Below are positions 1 to 10,439 of a stretch of DNA of 64,000 bases, piece by piece. Both the position numbers and the translations under genes were made by a program. A model generated the notes under the pieces. The model worked only from the letters and a program-made list of their open reading frames with translations, was not told the DNA's origin and did no database searches. Location of the stretch: contig OX375881.1 in the NCBI GenBank assembly GCA_947359465.1, positions 116,184,738 through 116,248,737 of the forward strand, read 5' to 3'. Numbering within the stretch: the first letter of the stretch is position 1; each line of letters opens with the position of its first letter. Origin of the DNA: Metellina segmentata (Eukaryota > Arthropoda > Arachnida > Araneae > Tetragnathidae).

Positions 1-425
1 TTGCAGCTGCAATACGTCAAGGAATACTTTCCACAAGTTCTCTGTAAAATTGGGCAGCAATAACTCGCCATGCAAGTTGCAGGGTTGTGACAAGAGATTG
101 TTGTGAAAATAAGCGTGCGTGGCGGTGTCGTATTCGTCCCTCCAATTTGTACCACAATTGCTCGATCGGATTGAGATCGGGGCTCTGAACAGGCCACTCG
201 AGCAAATTCACCACATTTTCAAGAAAATAGTCCTTTACGCGGTTTGCAGTATGACATTGAGTTCGTTCCTGTTGGAAGAAACAACCCTCGTCGCAGTAGT
301 TGTGTCACAGTGTAAAGAAGGCCGAATGATCCAGAACGTCGAGGCACACGTCAGCGTTCATGGAACCAGGTTCTTAAAGCAATGGGCCGAGTCCTAACCA
401 GGAAAACAACTCCACTCTAAGATGG
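1..425 (-). pseudogene. Tc1-like transposase, C-terminal remnant (runs off left edge)
   Basis: One minus-strand frame reads through the C-terminal half of a Tc1-type DDE transposase: a GSMNADV segment, then FFQQERTQCHTA where the second catalytic Asp normally sits, then SPDLNPIEQLW with the third acidic residue, then the ESIP tail. In-frame stops interrupt it near 374, near 305 and at 14-16, and the usual FQQDN Asp is Glu here, so it cannot be active. No terminal inverted repeat is visible and the end lies outside the window. The family assignment is solid; Tc1 rather than another DD34E/D group is inferred from SPDLNPIE. Confidence 0.8.
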
Positions 426-480
426 ATCCTCTTCCGAAATTCTGCAGTGTATAAAATACTTTTGTCAATATAGTGTATAC

Positions 481-776
481 GCCGACCAACCGGTCTAGTG
501 GTCAAGGTGTTGACCTCTGGATCGGAAGGTTCCTGGTTCGAATCCGGGTCAGGGCATGGATGTAAATTGTGCTGTCCTTTGTTAGGGACAATGATGGTCC
601 ACCCACTAGGAGCCCCTTCACAAGTGACCATCACTTCTGGCCTTGTATAAGGCTACAATGACTTCGGTCAATTCTGTACTGTATTGTATTTGTCTTTGGA
701 ATCTTTACCCAGCCTTGCCATTGGAAATAAATGCCATATTGCCAAATATAATATTGCCATTGGAAAAAAATATATA
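481..776 (+). repeat. tRNA-headed SINE, copy 1 (body type A) with target duplication
   Basis: The head has a pol III A-box-like stretch (GTCTAGTGGTCAAGG, about 493-507) and a B box (GGTTCGAATCC, about 534-544), so it is tRNA-derived. The 3' body differs from the copies at 8383 and 11753 and ends in an AT-rich tail. The flanks TATAGTGTATAC (469-480) and TATATTGTATAC (777-788) match at 11 of 12 positions and look like a target-site duplication, which fixes the ends. The tRNA of origin is not assigned. Confidence 0.7.
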
Positions 777-788
777 TATATTGTATAC

Positions 789-1289
789 TCACGCCATCAT
801 CGACTTTAAAATGAAATATACAAAGCACGCGGGCGATATCGCTGTTGTAAGACATCTTCAGGGTAAATCACGTGGGCTTGCAAATCTGCTTAGCCTGTTG
901 GCTATCGAAGCGTAGACTAGTGTTTTAGATCACAGTGGATAATCATTGTAATCAATCATTAATTGAAAACTATTACTTTTTTCCCACAATCACGTGATTG
1001 ATCTGCATTCCAAACGAGTCGAAGAAATAACAGGAAGCTGCGCTACATGATCCACCTATTTAATTAGAAAATCGTTACCAAAGGCTCCCAACTTCATTCG
1101 GCCAAATTTACTCAATTACATTTTTCGAGTCCTCATTCATGTTTTGCACTATGAAAAAGATACGAATCATCTTGATCCTGAGTGGAAATGCCGATTTTCG
1201 TGAGAAAACGTTTGAATCGCCACTCGATTTTCCCCGGAGCATCAAAACTTTGAATGCGTTTTTGAGGAAATGTCAATTTTACAGAATAG
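789..1289. other. no recognisable feature
   Basis: About 500 bases with no supported gene. It may include decayed 5' sequence of the Pao/BEL element that follows, but I see no conserved motif. Confidence 0.5.
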
Positions 1290-2705
1290 TAGTTTGTTGT
1301 GGTGGTAAATTATCCGCCAGTGCTTTACTATTTATTCAATGAGGGCGGTTTTCATTTGAGAAAATTAAAAACAAATTCGTGCGAACTGCATTCTTTATGG
1401 AATGAAAGGGGTTTTGTTTATAACGTGATATCTCCGGACGAGTCTAAATGTTTGGTTCTTATCAGGTCCCCCAATTTTAACATGATGAGAATCAACATTC
1501 CCGATTTAGACTTCGTAGAAACTGGCGATACTGAAAACACAAAACGAATGATATTGAAAGCTGTTGCTTCAGTGTATGATGCAACGGGAACTGTCCATCC
1601 TATTTTAATGAAAATGAAGATATTATTGCAGTCTATATGAGCTCTCTTGGAATCGGAAGGGACACACCTGTCAGTCAAAACAAACTGCCAAAAAATTTAC
1701 TCAGTGGTGTGCTGAACTAAATTCGCATCGAGGCTTTGCAATCCCTTGGAAGTATTTTGAAACTTAAGAATAAACTGAAATTAGTCTTCAAGTGTTTACA
1801 AACGCTGGTCCTGAAGGTTTTGGTAAAGTCAGTATTTTTCGGTACAAGAATGCCCATGGAGAATACACAACCAGTTTTGTCACTGCTTAAGGTTGCGTGG
1901 CCACATTCAAGTTATTAACTTTACCGCGTTTAGAGTGAACAGCTGCTTTATTGGTTTCTAGACTTGCACTGTGTTTGATAAACTTATTTCCTGAATTATG
2001 TCAGCGTGTGTTGTATTTACGAAATGACAGTGCAATAACTCTTTGGTGGGAGGGTTCCGCTAGAAATTGGAAGCCATTCGTTGCTAACAGTCTCAGAGAT
2101 TCAATCTCTTACTGATTCCGAGAATTTTCGGCATTGTTGTGGTAAAAATCCTATAGACTTTAACACGAGTGGAGAGTGCCCACAAAGTTATTACTGATCA
2201 TCTTTGGGTTACACGGACCAAGTTGGCTTCTAGAGCCCGAGGATTTTTGGCCAATTAATTGTGAGAAACCAACCAATGAAGAGAGTATGATTTTAGAGAG
2301 TAAACAAAATCGGTTAAAACTCTTATTTCTGTCGATCACACTTATGCTCCTTTATTAGACTTGACTAAATTTAGATATGTGGCCAAAGTGTATCGCATAA
2401 CTGCTTATGTCTTAAAATTTATCAAAAACACTAAACCTAACTCGAAAAAACTTGACTTACATTTATCCGCTGATGAAATATCTTCAGTTAAAACTGCTGG
2501 ATTAAAGCTGTTCAAAACAAACATTTTGGAACTGAAATTTAAACTCTTACCCATGGAAAGTTGATGGATAAAACATCCAAATTCTATCAGTTAACTCTAG
2601 AATTCGATGAACAAGGATTAAAAAGAATAAATAGTCGTCTTGATTTTGCTGATTTGACCTTTGGTGAAAAACATCCCTTGTTGTTGCCTTACAAGGAGCG
2701 GTTTT
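1290..2705 (+). pseudogene. Pao/BEL retrotransposon pol remnant, 5' segment
   Basis: Plus-strand fragments in shifting frames match the Pao/BEL polyprotein downstream of the RT catalytic site: GGFHLRKLKTNS near 1340, then MILKAVASVYDATGTVHPIL near 1550-1610, which corresponds to the family's LSLVASIFDPLG region. The segment at 2361-2560 (TKFRYVAKVYRITAYVLKF) fits the stretch before the integrase. Stops and frameshifts are frequent, no LTRs are recognisable and the YVDD box is not seen. The pol reading resumes at 4616 after a LINE insertion, so this is the left half of one broken element. Confidence 0.7.
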
Positions 2706-2720
2706 CTGAACTTGTTATTT
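2706..2720. repeat. 15-bp target-site duplication, left copy
   Basis: CTGAACTTGTTATTT here is repeated exactly at 4601-4615. It brackets the LINE and lies inside Pao/BEL coding sequence, which reads on across the insertion. Confidence 0.85.
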
Positions 2721-4600
2721 CTTGTTACTGCAAATTTCATGCGCAGCTAAAGACATTCGTTTAATAGAGAGACAACTTCAACAGGCAGTAAATAAAATCA
2801 CACATTGGACTAATGAAAATGATTTCAGTTTTTCACCTTCTAAAACCGCTTGTGTTCATTTTTGCAAAAAGCGTAATCTTCATCTTGACCCTGAAATATT
2901 TTTCAAAGATATTTTAATTAATGTTGTGGACAATTTTAAATTTTTAGGTATTACATTTGACAAGAAGTTGACTTTTCAACCGCATATTTTAAATCTACGT
3001 AAACGTTGCGAAAAGGCCCTCAACATATTAAGAGTTTTATCGAAATTATCATGGGGATCTGATCGTACTTGTCTTTTGAAAATATATAGAACTTTAATAC
3101 GATCAAAGTTAGATTACGGCTGCGTGGTGTATGGTTCAGCAAGAAAATCTGCTCTTCAAATCCTGAACACTATTCACCACACAGCTTTACGTTTATGTTC
3201 TGGTGCCTTCAGGACTTCACCCGTAAGCAGCTTATATGTGGACAATTTTGAACCTTCTCTGGACTTAAGGCGACATTTGTTGTCCTTAGAATATTATTTT
3301 AGAATTTCCTCAATCCCTCATCACTCATTGCATACCATTCATCACAGTCCGTATTTAAAACACGCCTCTATCAAGCTAAAACATCCTTCATCCCTACATT
3401 TCACTTAAGAATGCTGGATTTGATGAACGGATCCGAACTTTGTTCACTTGACGTCACCCAGAAAAAACTGTATTCTTTCTCTCCTTGGTTTAATCATTAT
3501 TTTGAATTTCAAAACCCGTTCCAAAATTTTAATAAAGCAGATACCTCTGATATTATTTACAAACAGCTTTTTCAAAACCATATAGAGAAATACACAAATT
3601 TTATACAAGCTTACACGGACGGATCGAAAAGGGCAAACTATGTTGGAGCTGCGTTCACTATTAATCACTCTGTTCACAGTTTTAAACTTCATTCTTCATG
3701 TACTGTTTTTACTTCTGAAATCATGGCTATATATAAAGCATTGGAATATATATCTGATCATTCTCATAAAAACTGTATCATTTTTACAGATTCATTAAGC
3801 GTTTTACAGTCATTGAAACATCCTGATCATGACAGTCATCCCATTGTTTTAGAATCACTGAAAAGAATTTATCATCTTTCATCCAGGAATTTTAACTTAC
3901 TATTTTGTTGGATTCCATCTCATGTTGGGATATCAGGAAATGAAATTGTTGACCAAGCCGCCAAATCGGCAGTAAATCATATTAGTCATACCATTCCTTA
4001 TCGCGACTTAAAATCTTGCATTTACAAATCTTTAAAAACAAAATGGCAAAACGAATGGAATGAACAAACCGAGAATAAACTTCATGCTTTAAAACCAAAT
4101 ATATCTGACTGGAAACCGCTACCCTTAAGAAGACAAAATGTTATCTTGACACGCCTTCGTATTGGACACACTCGCATAACACATAGACACCTCCTCCTCG
4201 GAGAAGATCATCCCATCTGCAATTACTGTATCTGTCCACTAACCGTAAAACACATTTTAGTAGAATGCTCTCATTTTAATAGGCAACGACTTAAACATTT
4301 TAATTCTTTTACTTTGGTGTTAGAAGACATGGTTGGAGAGAATGCTCATCCAAATATTTTTAACTTCTTACATGACATTGGGTTCATATATCACATATAA
4401 CTTTATATAGTATTCATTTTAGTAAGCTTTTTACAAGACATTGGTTTTATCCATCACGTATAATTTTATATAGTATTTACTCATTATGTTTTGACATATC
4501 TCATTTCATTATTATATTATGTATCTGGTTTTTTTTATCTTGAGTTTGGCATAATATTCCCAAGAGGACTCAATGCCACAAAACCAAATCCAATCCAATC
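2721..4600 (+). mobile_element. 5'-truncated I-group non-LTR retrotransposon with RNase H
   Basis: The element begins just after the RT catalytic region and is bounded by an exact 15-bp target duplication, as expected for target-primed reverse transcription with 5' truncation. The first frame (2722-3408) holds the thumb and connection part (FLGITFDKKLTF, LDYGCVVYG). The second frame (3411-4400) holds an RNase H domain: AYTDGSKR, SEIMAIYKAL, FTDSLSVL and WIPSHVGISGNEIVDQ carry the catalytic D-E-D-D set. A one-base frame change separates the two near 3400. The 3' end is an AATCC-type short repeat instead of poly(A). RNase H places it in the I/R1/LOA group rather than Jockey or CR1; the exact clade is uncertain. 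Confidence 0.85.
3411..4400 (+). pseudogene. LINE RNase H domain ORF
   Basis: Open for 329 residues. RNase H residues are Asp in YTDGS, Glu in SEIMAIYKAL, Asp in FTDSLS and Asp in GNEIVDQ. A Cys/His cluster (CNYCICPLTVKHILVEC) follows, as in RNase H-bearing LINE ORF2 proteins, and the frame ends in FLHDIGFIYHI. It lacks its own start region because it is the tail of a truncated ORF2, so it is a dead copy although the domain itself is unbroken. Confidence 0.8.
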
Positions 4601-4615
4601 CTGAACTTGTTATTT

Positions 4616-5480
4616 GGGACTCTCATGACAAAATTTTCCATGGGGCTACTCATGCTCAGACACGAGAGTGCTTTTGAATTATTAAAGATCGCCAGTTGTT
4701 CAAATCCTTGTTGGACAAATGTAATGTGTGTAAAAGGTACAAAGTGTGACCAGGGACACAGGAAATTGCTCCTTTGCCTCCATACAGGGTAGTAGACTGC
4801 TCCGTTCTCGGTGACTGGATTGGAGTTTATAGGGCCATTTTACACGAAAAGAAGCTCTGAAAAACACTACTTGCTCCTGTTTGTGCAAATACGAGACCTC
4901 TGCATATTGAATTTGTCATGTCTTTAAGCACATAACATTTATTGCTTTGCGCAGATGTATCTCAAGGCAAGGAATTTGTGCGACTATATACTCGGATAAT
5001 GCTAAAACGTTCAAAAGAGCCGAACTTGAATAAAGAAAATATGAAATGGTATAAACGACAAAGATGTACATGATTTGTTTTCATCTAATAGAAAACACTG
5101 GAAATATATTCTTGAGAAGGGAGCATGGTGGGTTGGGTTCTGGAAGAGGCACTTTCGAACGATTAAAACTTGTCTAAGGAAAATTGTGGGAAAATCTTCG
5201 TTAACTTTTTTTATAATGAATTAGAAATAGTCTTTATTGAAATTGAAGCTATGATTAATTCGAGGCCTATAATTTACATGCAAGATAACCCTTCTGACCC
5301 CTCACCATTTACTCGTGTTTCATTGTCAAAAGGTATAAACATCACTAAATTTTAACCAATTTCTGGAGACGATGGAGGAAAATTATTTACTTGCATTAAG
5401 ATCATTTAATTTATGTTCTCCTATTAAAGTTTCAAGTAATTTCCAGGTGAATGATGTGGTATTGATTCATGAAGACAAAT
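4616..5480 (+). pseudogene. Pao/BEL pol remnant, integrase segment
   Basis: This continues the element interrupted at 2720. It shows an integrase HHCC zinc-binding region (SHDKIFHGATHAQ then CNVCKRYK), a decayed core, and at 5170-5300 the conserved C-terminal part (FIEIEAMINSRPIIYM, matching the family's EVEAVVNSRPL). At least two stops interrupt the zinc-binding segment alone. No LTR was found beyond it. Confidence 0.7.
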
Positions 5481-6038
5481 GCCAAAACATATTTCCAAGA
5501 AAGATGTAAATATTCGTTCCTGTCTTATTCAGACGTCTTCAGGTCAATTGAGAAGATCCGTTAAGTTTCTATATAACCTGGAAGTCAATAATTGAAGTGT
5601 TCTGAACTATTAGCAAACTTTTTAAACATAAAATTTGATGTTACAACTTGTAATCGTCATAGTAATATTTTACCTATCTTACTTTTGGATATTATTTGAA
5701 TTTGTGACTGTATTTGATGATACTGTTTTTTCTGAATTTCGATTTAGTTTAATATCTAACTTTCAAGTTTGTTGCTGTGACATATTATAATAATCGGAAT
5801 CGTTACATGTTTTATGCGTTTGTACGTGGCAACAGTATTTGTTGTTGTGATGTTGAGAAACGGTCCCGCGATCTCGTGTGATTTGAAGTCATGTTGACTT
5901 TGTAATTATTCTTACTTTGTTTAATCTAAATGTTGATAAATTACTCAAGTTTTATGAACTCTCTGTGTTTTTTTAATGAATAATATGCTACAGTTGCATT
6001 ATAATATTTCATTTAATTTCATAATATTGTATGAGTTT
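5481..6038. other. AT-rich intergenic, no recognisable feature
   Basis: Long A/T runs and no supported coding. It may contain the decayed 3' end of the Pao/BEL element. Confidence 0.5.
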
Positions 6039-7853
6039 GGTACAGCACACTCGTTTATGAGCAATGGCAACGGCTTTGGCGATTTTTTTTGGCGCACTTC
6101 TAAAGTCGCCAAGGAAAAAATTATTTCCCAACTGTTTTTCTGTCACAATTTTTTTTCTTTTTACAACACACTTTTTAAACACATCTGAGAACGTTTAAAA
6201 AAATATATTGAAAATAAAAAGTAAAAAAACGAAAAAAAAAACGCATAAACTAAAATGTTTTTACAAAATAAGTTCTTTTTACAAAGGAAAACAAAAACTT
6301 CAATACACAATTTAGAACTTTTTGAACTATATATTTTTTAAAACGTTATAAAAAATTAATATGCTTTAAGAGAAATTTTTTTTGACAAATGGAAGTAGTT
6401 CTGGTTTTAACGGAATATGATTAACTTAGAACCACTAATTTTTTATGTTGCTTTAAACTCCTCCCAATTCATGTCCCTAACTATTTCCAAAAATTTAGTA
6501 AAATAATCCTGTTTCAAATCATCACACGAATTTTTGAATAAGTATGTGGCCAAATAAAAATGAAACGGGGTCTGCCTATTATGTGTAGGCAGCGTGCATT
6601 TTACGTGCCTCCACATTGTCTCAATGGTATTTGTGTGGCATTTTGACAGCGGATCAACGAACGTAAGAGAATGGTTTACGGTTAAATGAATGTAACCAGC
6701 ATCCTCTACCCCCTTTTCCCCCCAGCAGTCGGAATGAACAGTGGTTCCAGGCTCAACCCATTCTGTCAAAACTTTAATGAGGGTATCTTTCGAACGATTG
6801 TGAACTGCAACCAAAAACATTTTCCCCGAGCCTCTTTCAATCCCCCCGAAAACCCATTGACCCTCAACTTTACGACCGCGATTGTATTTTCTTTTCCCAA
6901 ATTTAGACTCGTCAATTTCTACAATTTTTCCGACCCCGCCTATTTTTTCTGATTGCAATTCAACGAAATCAGCGATAACCTCGTTAACAAATTGCTTCCA
7001 ATCCGCTATGGTAGTTGGTGAAAAAGAATACTCAACCCCAATATCAGTAGATTTTGTCCCCCTCACTATTTCATACGTCAAAAGAAAGATCTCCTCCAGC
7101 TTCAAATACCCATAAACCATACCTTATGGTTTTATGAGTAGTACATTTCTTATTACTGTCAGAAGTTCCAGTGCAAACCCAATCGTATCCATCTGAAATG
7201 GAACTTCTGACAGTGAATTTCATAGGAGCGTTGCATTTAGGGCACAATAATTCTGACTTAAGCAATCCTGATTCCTTTAGGAAATCCAACAGGAGTTGCT
7301 TATCCATACATAAACGAACACAAAACAAACGATTAGCCACTCCTTCAGGGCCAAACGTTTGCCTTCCAGCAGAAAAACTGAGCTGCGAATGTAGGGTAAG
7401 AATACCCTGAAACTTATCTATTATGCTAAATACAGTGGGCATGTTGAAAAAAGAAAAAGAATTGTAAAAGAAAAAAAGCAAGAAATAATACAACCTGTAA
7501 CGGCAGAATTCTTCCGAAAAAAATAACGAAAAAGAAAATGGTTAAAAAACAAAACGCATAATTCTTTCATAAAAAGTATTGTAATAAAATAAAAATTCCA
7601 CGACTTTCAAAATACAAATAAGTGGACCAATGGTATCACTGAAAACGATTTAAAAGGACCAATGCAATCAAAGGATATTTCAAAAACAAAATAACCAATG
7701 GGAGGAAAGAAGAAAGAAGAGGTTGCCATGAAAACCACAACAACCGCAACGAAAGATGGGTAGCCGTAATGTATCGCAGCTCGCTACTAGAAAAGCGCTA
7801 AAAATATCGCCAAGCCGTTGCCATCGCTCATAAACGTAGAGTGTAGCTGTACC
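6039..7853 (-). mobile_element. Merlin (IS1016/ISXO2-like) DNA transposon
   Basis: Terminal inverted repeats start GGTACAGC and continue CACTC..GTTTATGAGC, then a GGCAACGGCTT block. The left copy is at 6039-6082 and the right copy at about 7809-7853. A transposase of the IS1595/ISXO2 type is encoded inside on the minus strand. No convincing 8-9 bp target duplication flanks this copy. The same termini bound a short copy at 16147-16471 that does have one, which supports the family call. Confidence 0.85.
6443..7307 (-). pseudogene. Merlin transposase, one frame break
   Basis: The N-terminal part starts at MDKQLLLDFLKESG (ATG at 7307) and has a zinc-ribbon CPKC with a second Cys pair (CTGTSDSNKKC). 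The frame changes near 7110, where the upstream frame ends in KTIRYG and the downstream frame continues YLKLEEIFLLTYEIV. The second part carries the whole DDE core: Asp in VEIDESKFG, Asp in HSDCWGEKG and Glu in NTIETMWRHVK. The catalytic residues are all present, so the break may be recent or a sequencing error. Length of about 285 residues is normal for the family. Confidence 0.8.
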
Positions 7854-8139
7854 AATAGGTCAAGTGTATATTGTGTATAATAAGGACTGTTAAGATCTTC
7901 ATTGGAGGACTTATTTTGTTAAGAAAGTGTTAAGGGCTGCCGTTTTTATATGGGTTTTAATACTCAGTTTGCTCTAAAAATAATGCAACCAGAAATTCAG
8001 TAAAAATTGTTTAATTTAGACACTTTTTAACATTAATATTATAATTCAATTTAACAAGCATTTAATTTACTCTTCATAAAACTGCGAATGTACTTAAAGT
8101 GCAGGATAGTTCATTTGTCTGGATTTGGCTGTTTTAAAT

Positions 8140-8345
8140 TCTGAAAGTATTTGTCCTTATCAGGCGACATCGAAGGTTTGGAATGTGACACCACCTTTGC
8201 TCACTTCTCCATCCTCTCTGATGTGGAAGGACACTGAAGGTCATCCACCAACATGCAGCCCGATCGGAGACAACGATGCCACCGGTGCTCCTACACAACC
8301 GACTACTTCATGGAATCCCAAAGTTATCCAAGTCGTGGCACCCTT
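8140..8345 (+). pseudogene. decayed C2H2 zinc-finger module, relative of 12556-12924
   Basis: One frame reads GLECDTTFAHFSILSD, a stop, then MQPDRRQRCHRCSYTTDYF. This matches the order and spacing of the exon at 12556-12780 (FECDICLGLFSTQSAL, then MQSDRRHRCHHCSYSTAH). Finger residues are lost and the remnant ends before the SINE at 8383. It is a degraded duplicate, not an expressed finger. Confidence 0.6.
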
Positions 8346-8382
8346 TAGAGAATTACAATTTTTTCACGGCATCCTCGTCGGC

Positions 8383-8745
8383 GACCAACCAGTCTGGTGG
8401 TTAAGATGTTGGCCTCTAGATTGGAAGGTTCCTGGTTCAAATCCGGGTAGAGGCGGCTGGTACACCTTACATCTGTCATGGCTGAAAGCCCTCACGTTGG
8501 GTTGGTGTGGAAGTGTGGAGAGTAGTGTGCCAGCTCAGGTATTGCCTTATCATCTGACCGTGGTTCAAAATTACGTGGGGTTGTCCTCTGATCTTTCTCT
8601 TAGGTTGTGTTGCTCTAAATCGAGTTTAATTAAAAATTACCAATTACCTTTCTCTTAGGGAATTGATCCCGGACCGTCGTCAATAGTCCGTCGTGTTTCT
8701 CTAGTACGGCGTTAATTAAAAATTACCGAATTACTATAAAAATTG
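8383..8745 (+). repeat. tRNA-headed SINE, copy 2 (body type B)
   Basis: The tRNA-like head (CAGTCTGGTGGTTAAG, then GGTTCAAATCC) is followed by the GGCGGCTGGTACACC body also seen at 11753-12093. The tail unit containing GTTAATTAAAAATTACC occurs twice, at about 8626-8645 and 8710-8730. Confidence 0.75.
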
Positions 8746-8774
8746 AAAAATTATCTATATATATGTATATATAT

Positions 8775-9083
8775 CCTATTACGGAATCATATACAGTACC
8801 TCTTGAAACACTAAACTCTTCAGCTACCTTGCTTACGGAAACACCCACCAGACGAGCTCCAACAATTTGCGCACGTTCGAAGTGTGTTAGCTCTGATATG
8901 ATGCAATTGTAACTTCACATAAGTGTCCCGACAATGATTGGCCTGCACAGCGTATTTACTACGGTGTATAGGTGACATCAATAGGCGAAAACACCAGCGC
9001 CACCTAAACATTTAAGTAGAATAGACATTTCTTTTCAAGCATGCATTTCACGCGGTGTTTCCATATTTTTGTCCAACCCGTGT
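8775..9083 (-). pseudogene. Tc1-like element 5' end with transposase HTH
   Basis: On the minus strand the stretch begins with a Tc1-type terminus (GTTGGACAAAAATATGGAA, about 9078-9060). Further in, a frame reads ELTHFERAQIVGARLVGVSV followed by KVAEEFSVSRGT, a paired-type helix-turn-helix start of a Tc1 transposase. It stops at about 8775 without the catalytic domain, so only the first part of the element remains. Confidence 0.75.
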
Positions 9084-9174
9084 ATTTCCTCTTTATAACA
9101 CAATCTGCTGGAAATCCAAACTGGGAAACTATGAAGTCGCAAAGGGCTCATACTCTTATCGCTTTTGCACTTGG

Positions 9175-9395
9175 AATGGATACTCATTTATTTTTCAGGT
9201 ATCCAAAACTGCGTCAAATCCGAACAAGCGATTTTTGCTTTAGGCTGTTGTCGCTCGATAGCTCAATTAGATTTTCTGCTTGTGAAGTGAATTCTTGTGG
9301 AGCTTCAGCACAGAATGGATCTTGGATCCAGGCAAACTTCTCGGTTAGGTCTTCTGCGAAGAACTTTGCGAACCAGTCAGTTAGCCGGTCCTAGA
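9175..9395 (-). pseudogene. hAT (ZBED5/SCAND3-like) transposase, C-terminal fragment
   Basis: A minus-strand frame reads RLTDWFAKFFAEDLTEKFAW, then IQDPFCAEAPQ, then ELSSDNSLKQKSL. This resembles the region before the dimerisation domain of ZBED5-type hAT proteins (WVRDPF, then ELKSDSTLKLKF). It shares orientation with the fragments at 10440-11670 and is probably the 3' part of the same element, displaced by sequence inserted between about 9400 and 10440. Confidence 0.6.
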
Positions 9396-10100
9396 AAATT
9401 TTAATGCATATGCGAGATGATGATTTGGCCCCCATTTCAAAGATTCGCCGTATTTTTTCCCTACCCCTTAGAATACTGTTAAATATTGAGCCTACTGTTA
9501 AATTAATTTATTTCATTGCGAAAATGCGAGCTTTATATTAACAGGTTTTTCTTTTTCTGCTAGACCTTCACAAGGTCATGGATTTTGTAACATTAAACAC
9601 TTCCATGCTACTTAAAAATAATAATGCCATGGTGATTGGTTCACAAAAAAACGTCAATGGTACTTCTTCATTTCAAAATCATTTAATATAATAGATTCAA
9701 CATTACATTTACATTATAGCGTAATATGTTTAGTCACGGGAAAAAATACGATCAACCTCCTCTATTTGAGCATTTTTCAAACTGCAGCAAATGCAAAGGT
9801 ATCATTCAAGTGAATAACGTCCTCTTCAAATTCAAATCCAAAACAATTGCATAAGGGGCCGTCTTCACATCAAATTTTGCACAAACGCGAAAACTTTAAT
9901 GTAAACATCAGGTTTTTATGACATAATCAGTTTCTGCATAGTTCAATTAGTCGAAATAAGAAATTTCCCGACTACTATCTGTATATCCCGAGATATACAA
10001 TGCTAAATTTGCTTTCAATTTCGGGGATCATCTCGACATAGAAATACGCTATCCGTAAATAGAGAAAATTAAAATTTCCTTGGGGGAGGATATTGATCTG
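9396..10100. other. no recognisable feature
   Basis: AT-rich sequence separating the two hAT fragments. No gene or clear repeat seen. Confidence 0.4.
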
Positions 10101-10104
10101 TTAA

Positions 10105-10300
10105 ATTATAGGCGGGGAGTCCTTGATATTGTTCGATATTTTAGGGGATCATAATACTGCCGCCTCTGTGTGGACGGTTTTAATGCGGCAACCGGCGCCC
10201 CATTATTATGGAGAAGCCCTAGGTACGGCACTGGCCGACGCCCTCTGTCTTGGCACCCATTGCGCCCGCACCTGTCACATGGGCCTTTGAAAAGGTGCTT
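10105..10300. repeat. GC-rich segment with hAT-like terminus
   Basis: This is clearly richer in G+C than its flanks. Read on the minus strand it contains CAGTGCCGTACCTAGGG (about 10234-10218), which resembles the CAGTGGCGTA.CTAGG termini of ZBED5-type hAT elements. The element it would belong to was not delimited. Confidence 0.3.
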
Positions 10301-10439
10301 TTGAGGTGCTCTGAAAAGTATCAGCAAACTATGTGACACCTTATCTCCACTACGGACAATGTAATGCTGCAATACAGGAAATCAATCTTTACCTCCATTA
10401 TCACTCATTGTTCTGTTCCACATCTGCAGTATTTTTTCC

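Noticed and set aside
495..560. tRNA gene
   Set aside because: A and B boxes are present but there is no acceptor stem or anticodon arm; it is the head of a SINE. The same applies to 8383, 11753 and 14170.
374..634. Protein-coding frame on the minus strand
   Set aside because: It joins SINE sequence to the decayed Tc1 remnant.
643..915. Protein-coding frame
   Set aside because: It crosses the SINE tail, a target duplication and AT-rich sequence with no conserved motif.
8125..8658. A 177-residue protein
   Set aside because: The frame runs from a decayed zinc-finger remnant straight into a SINE, so it is a chance fusion.
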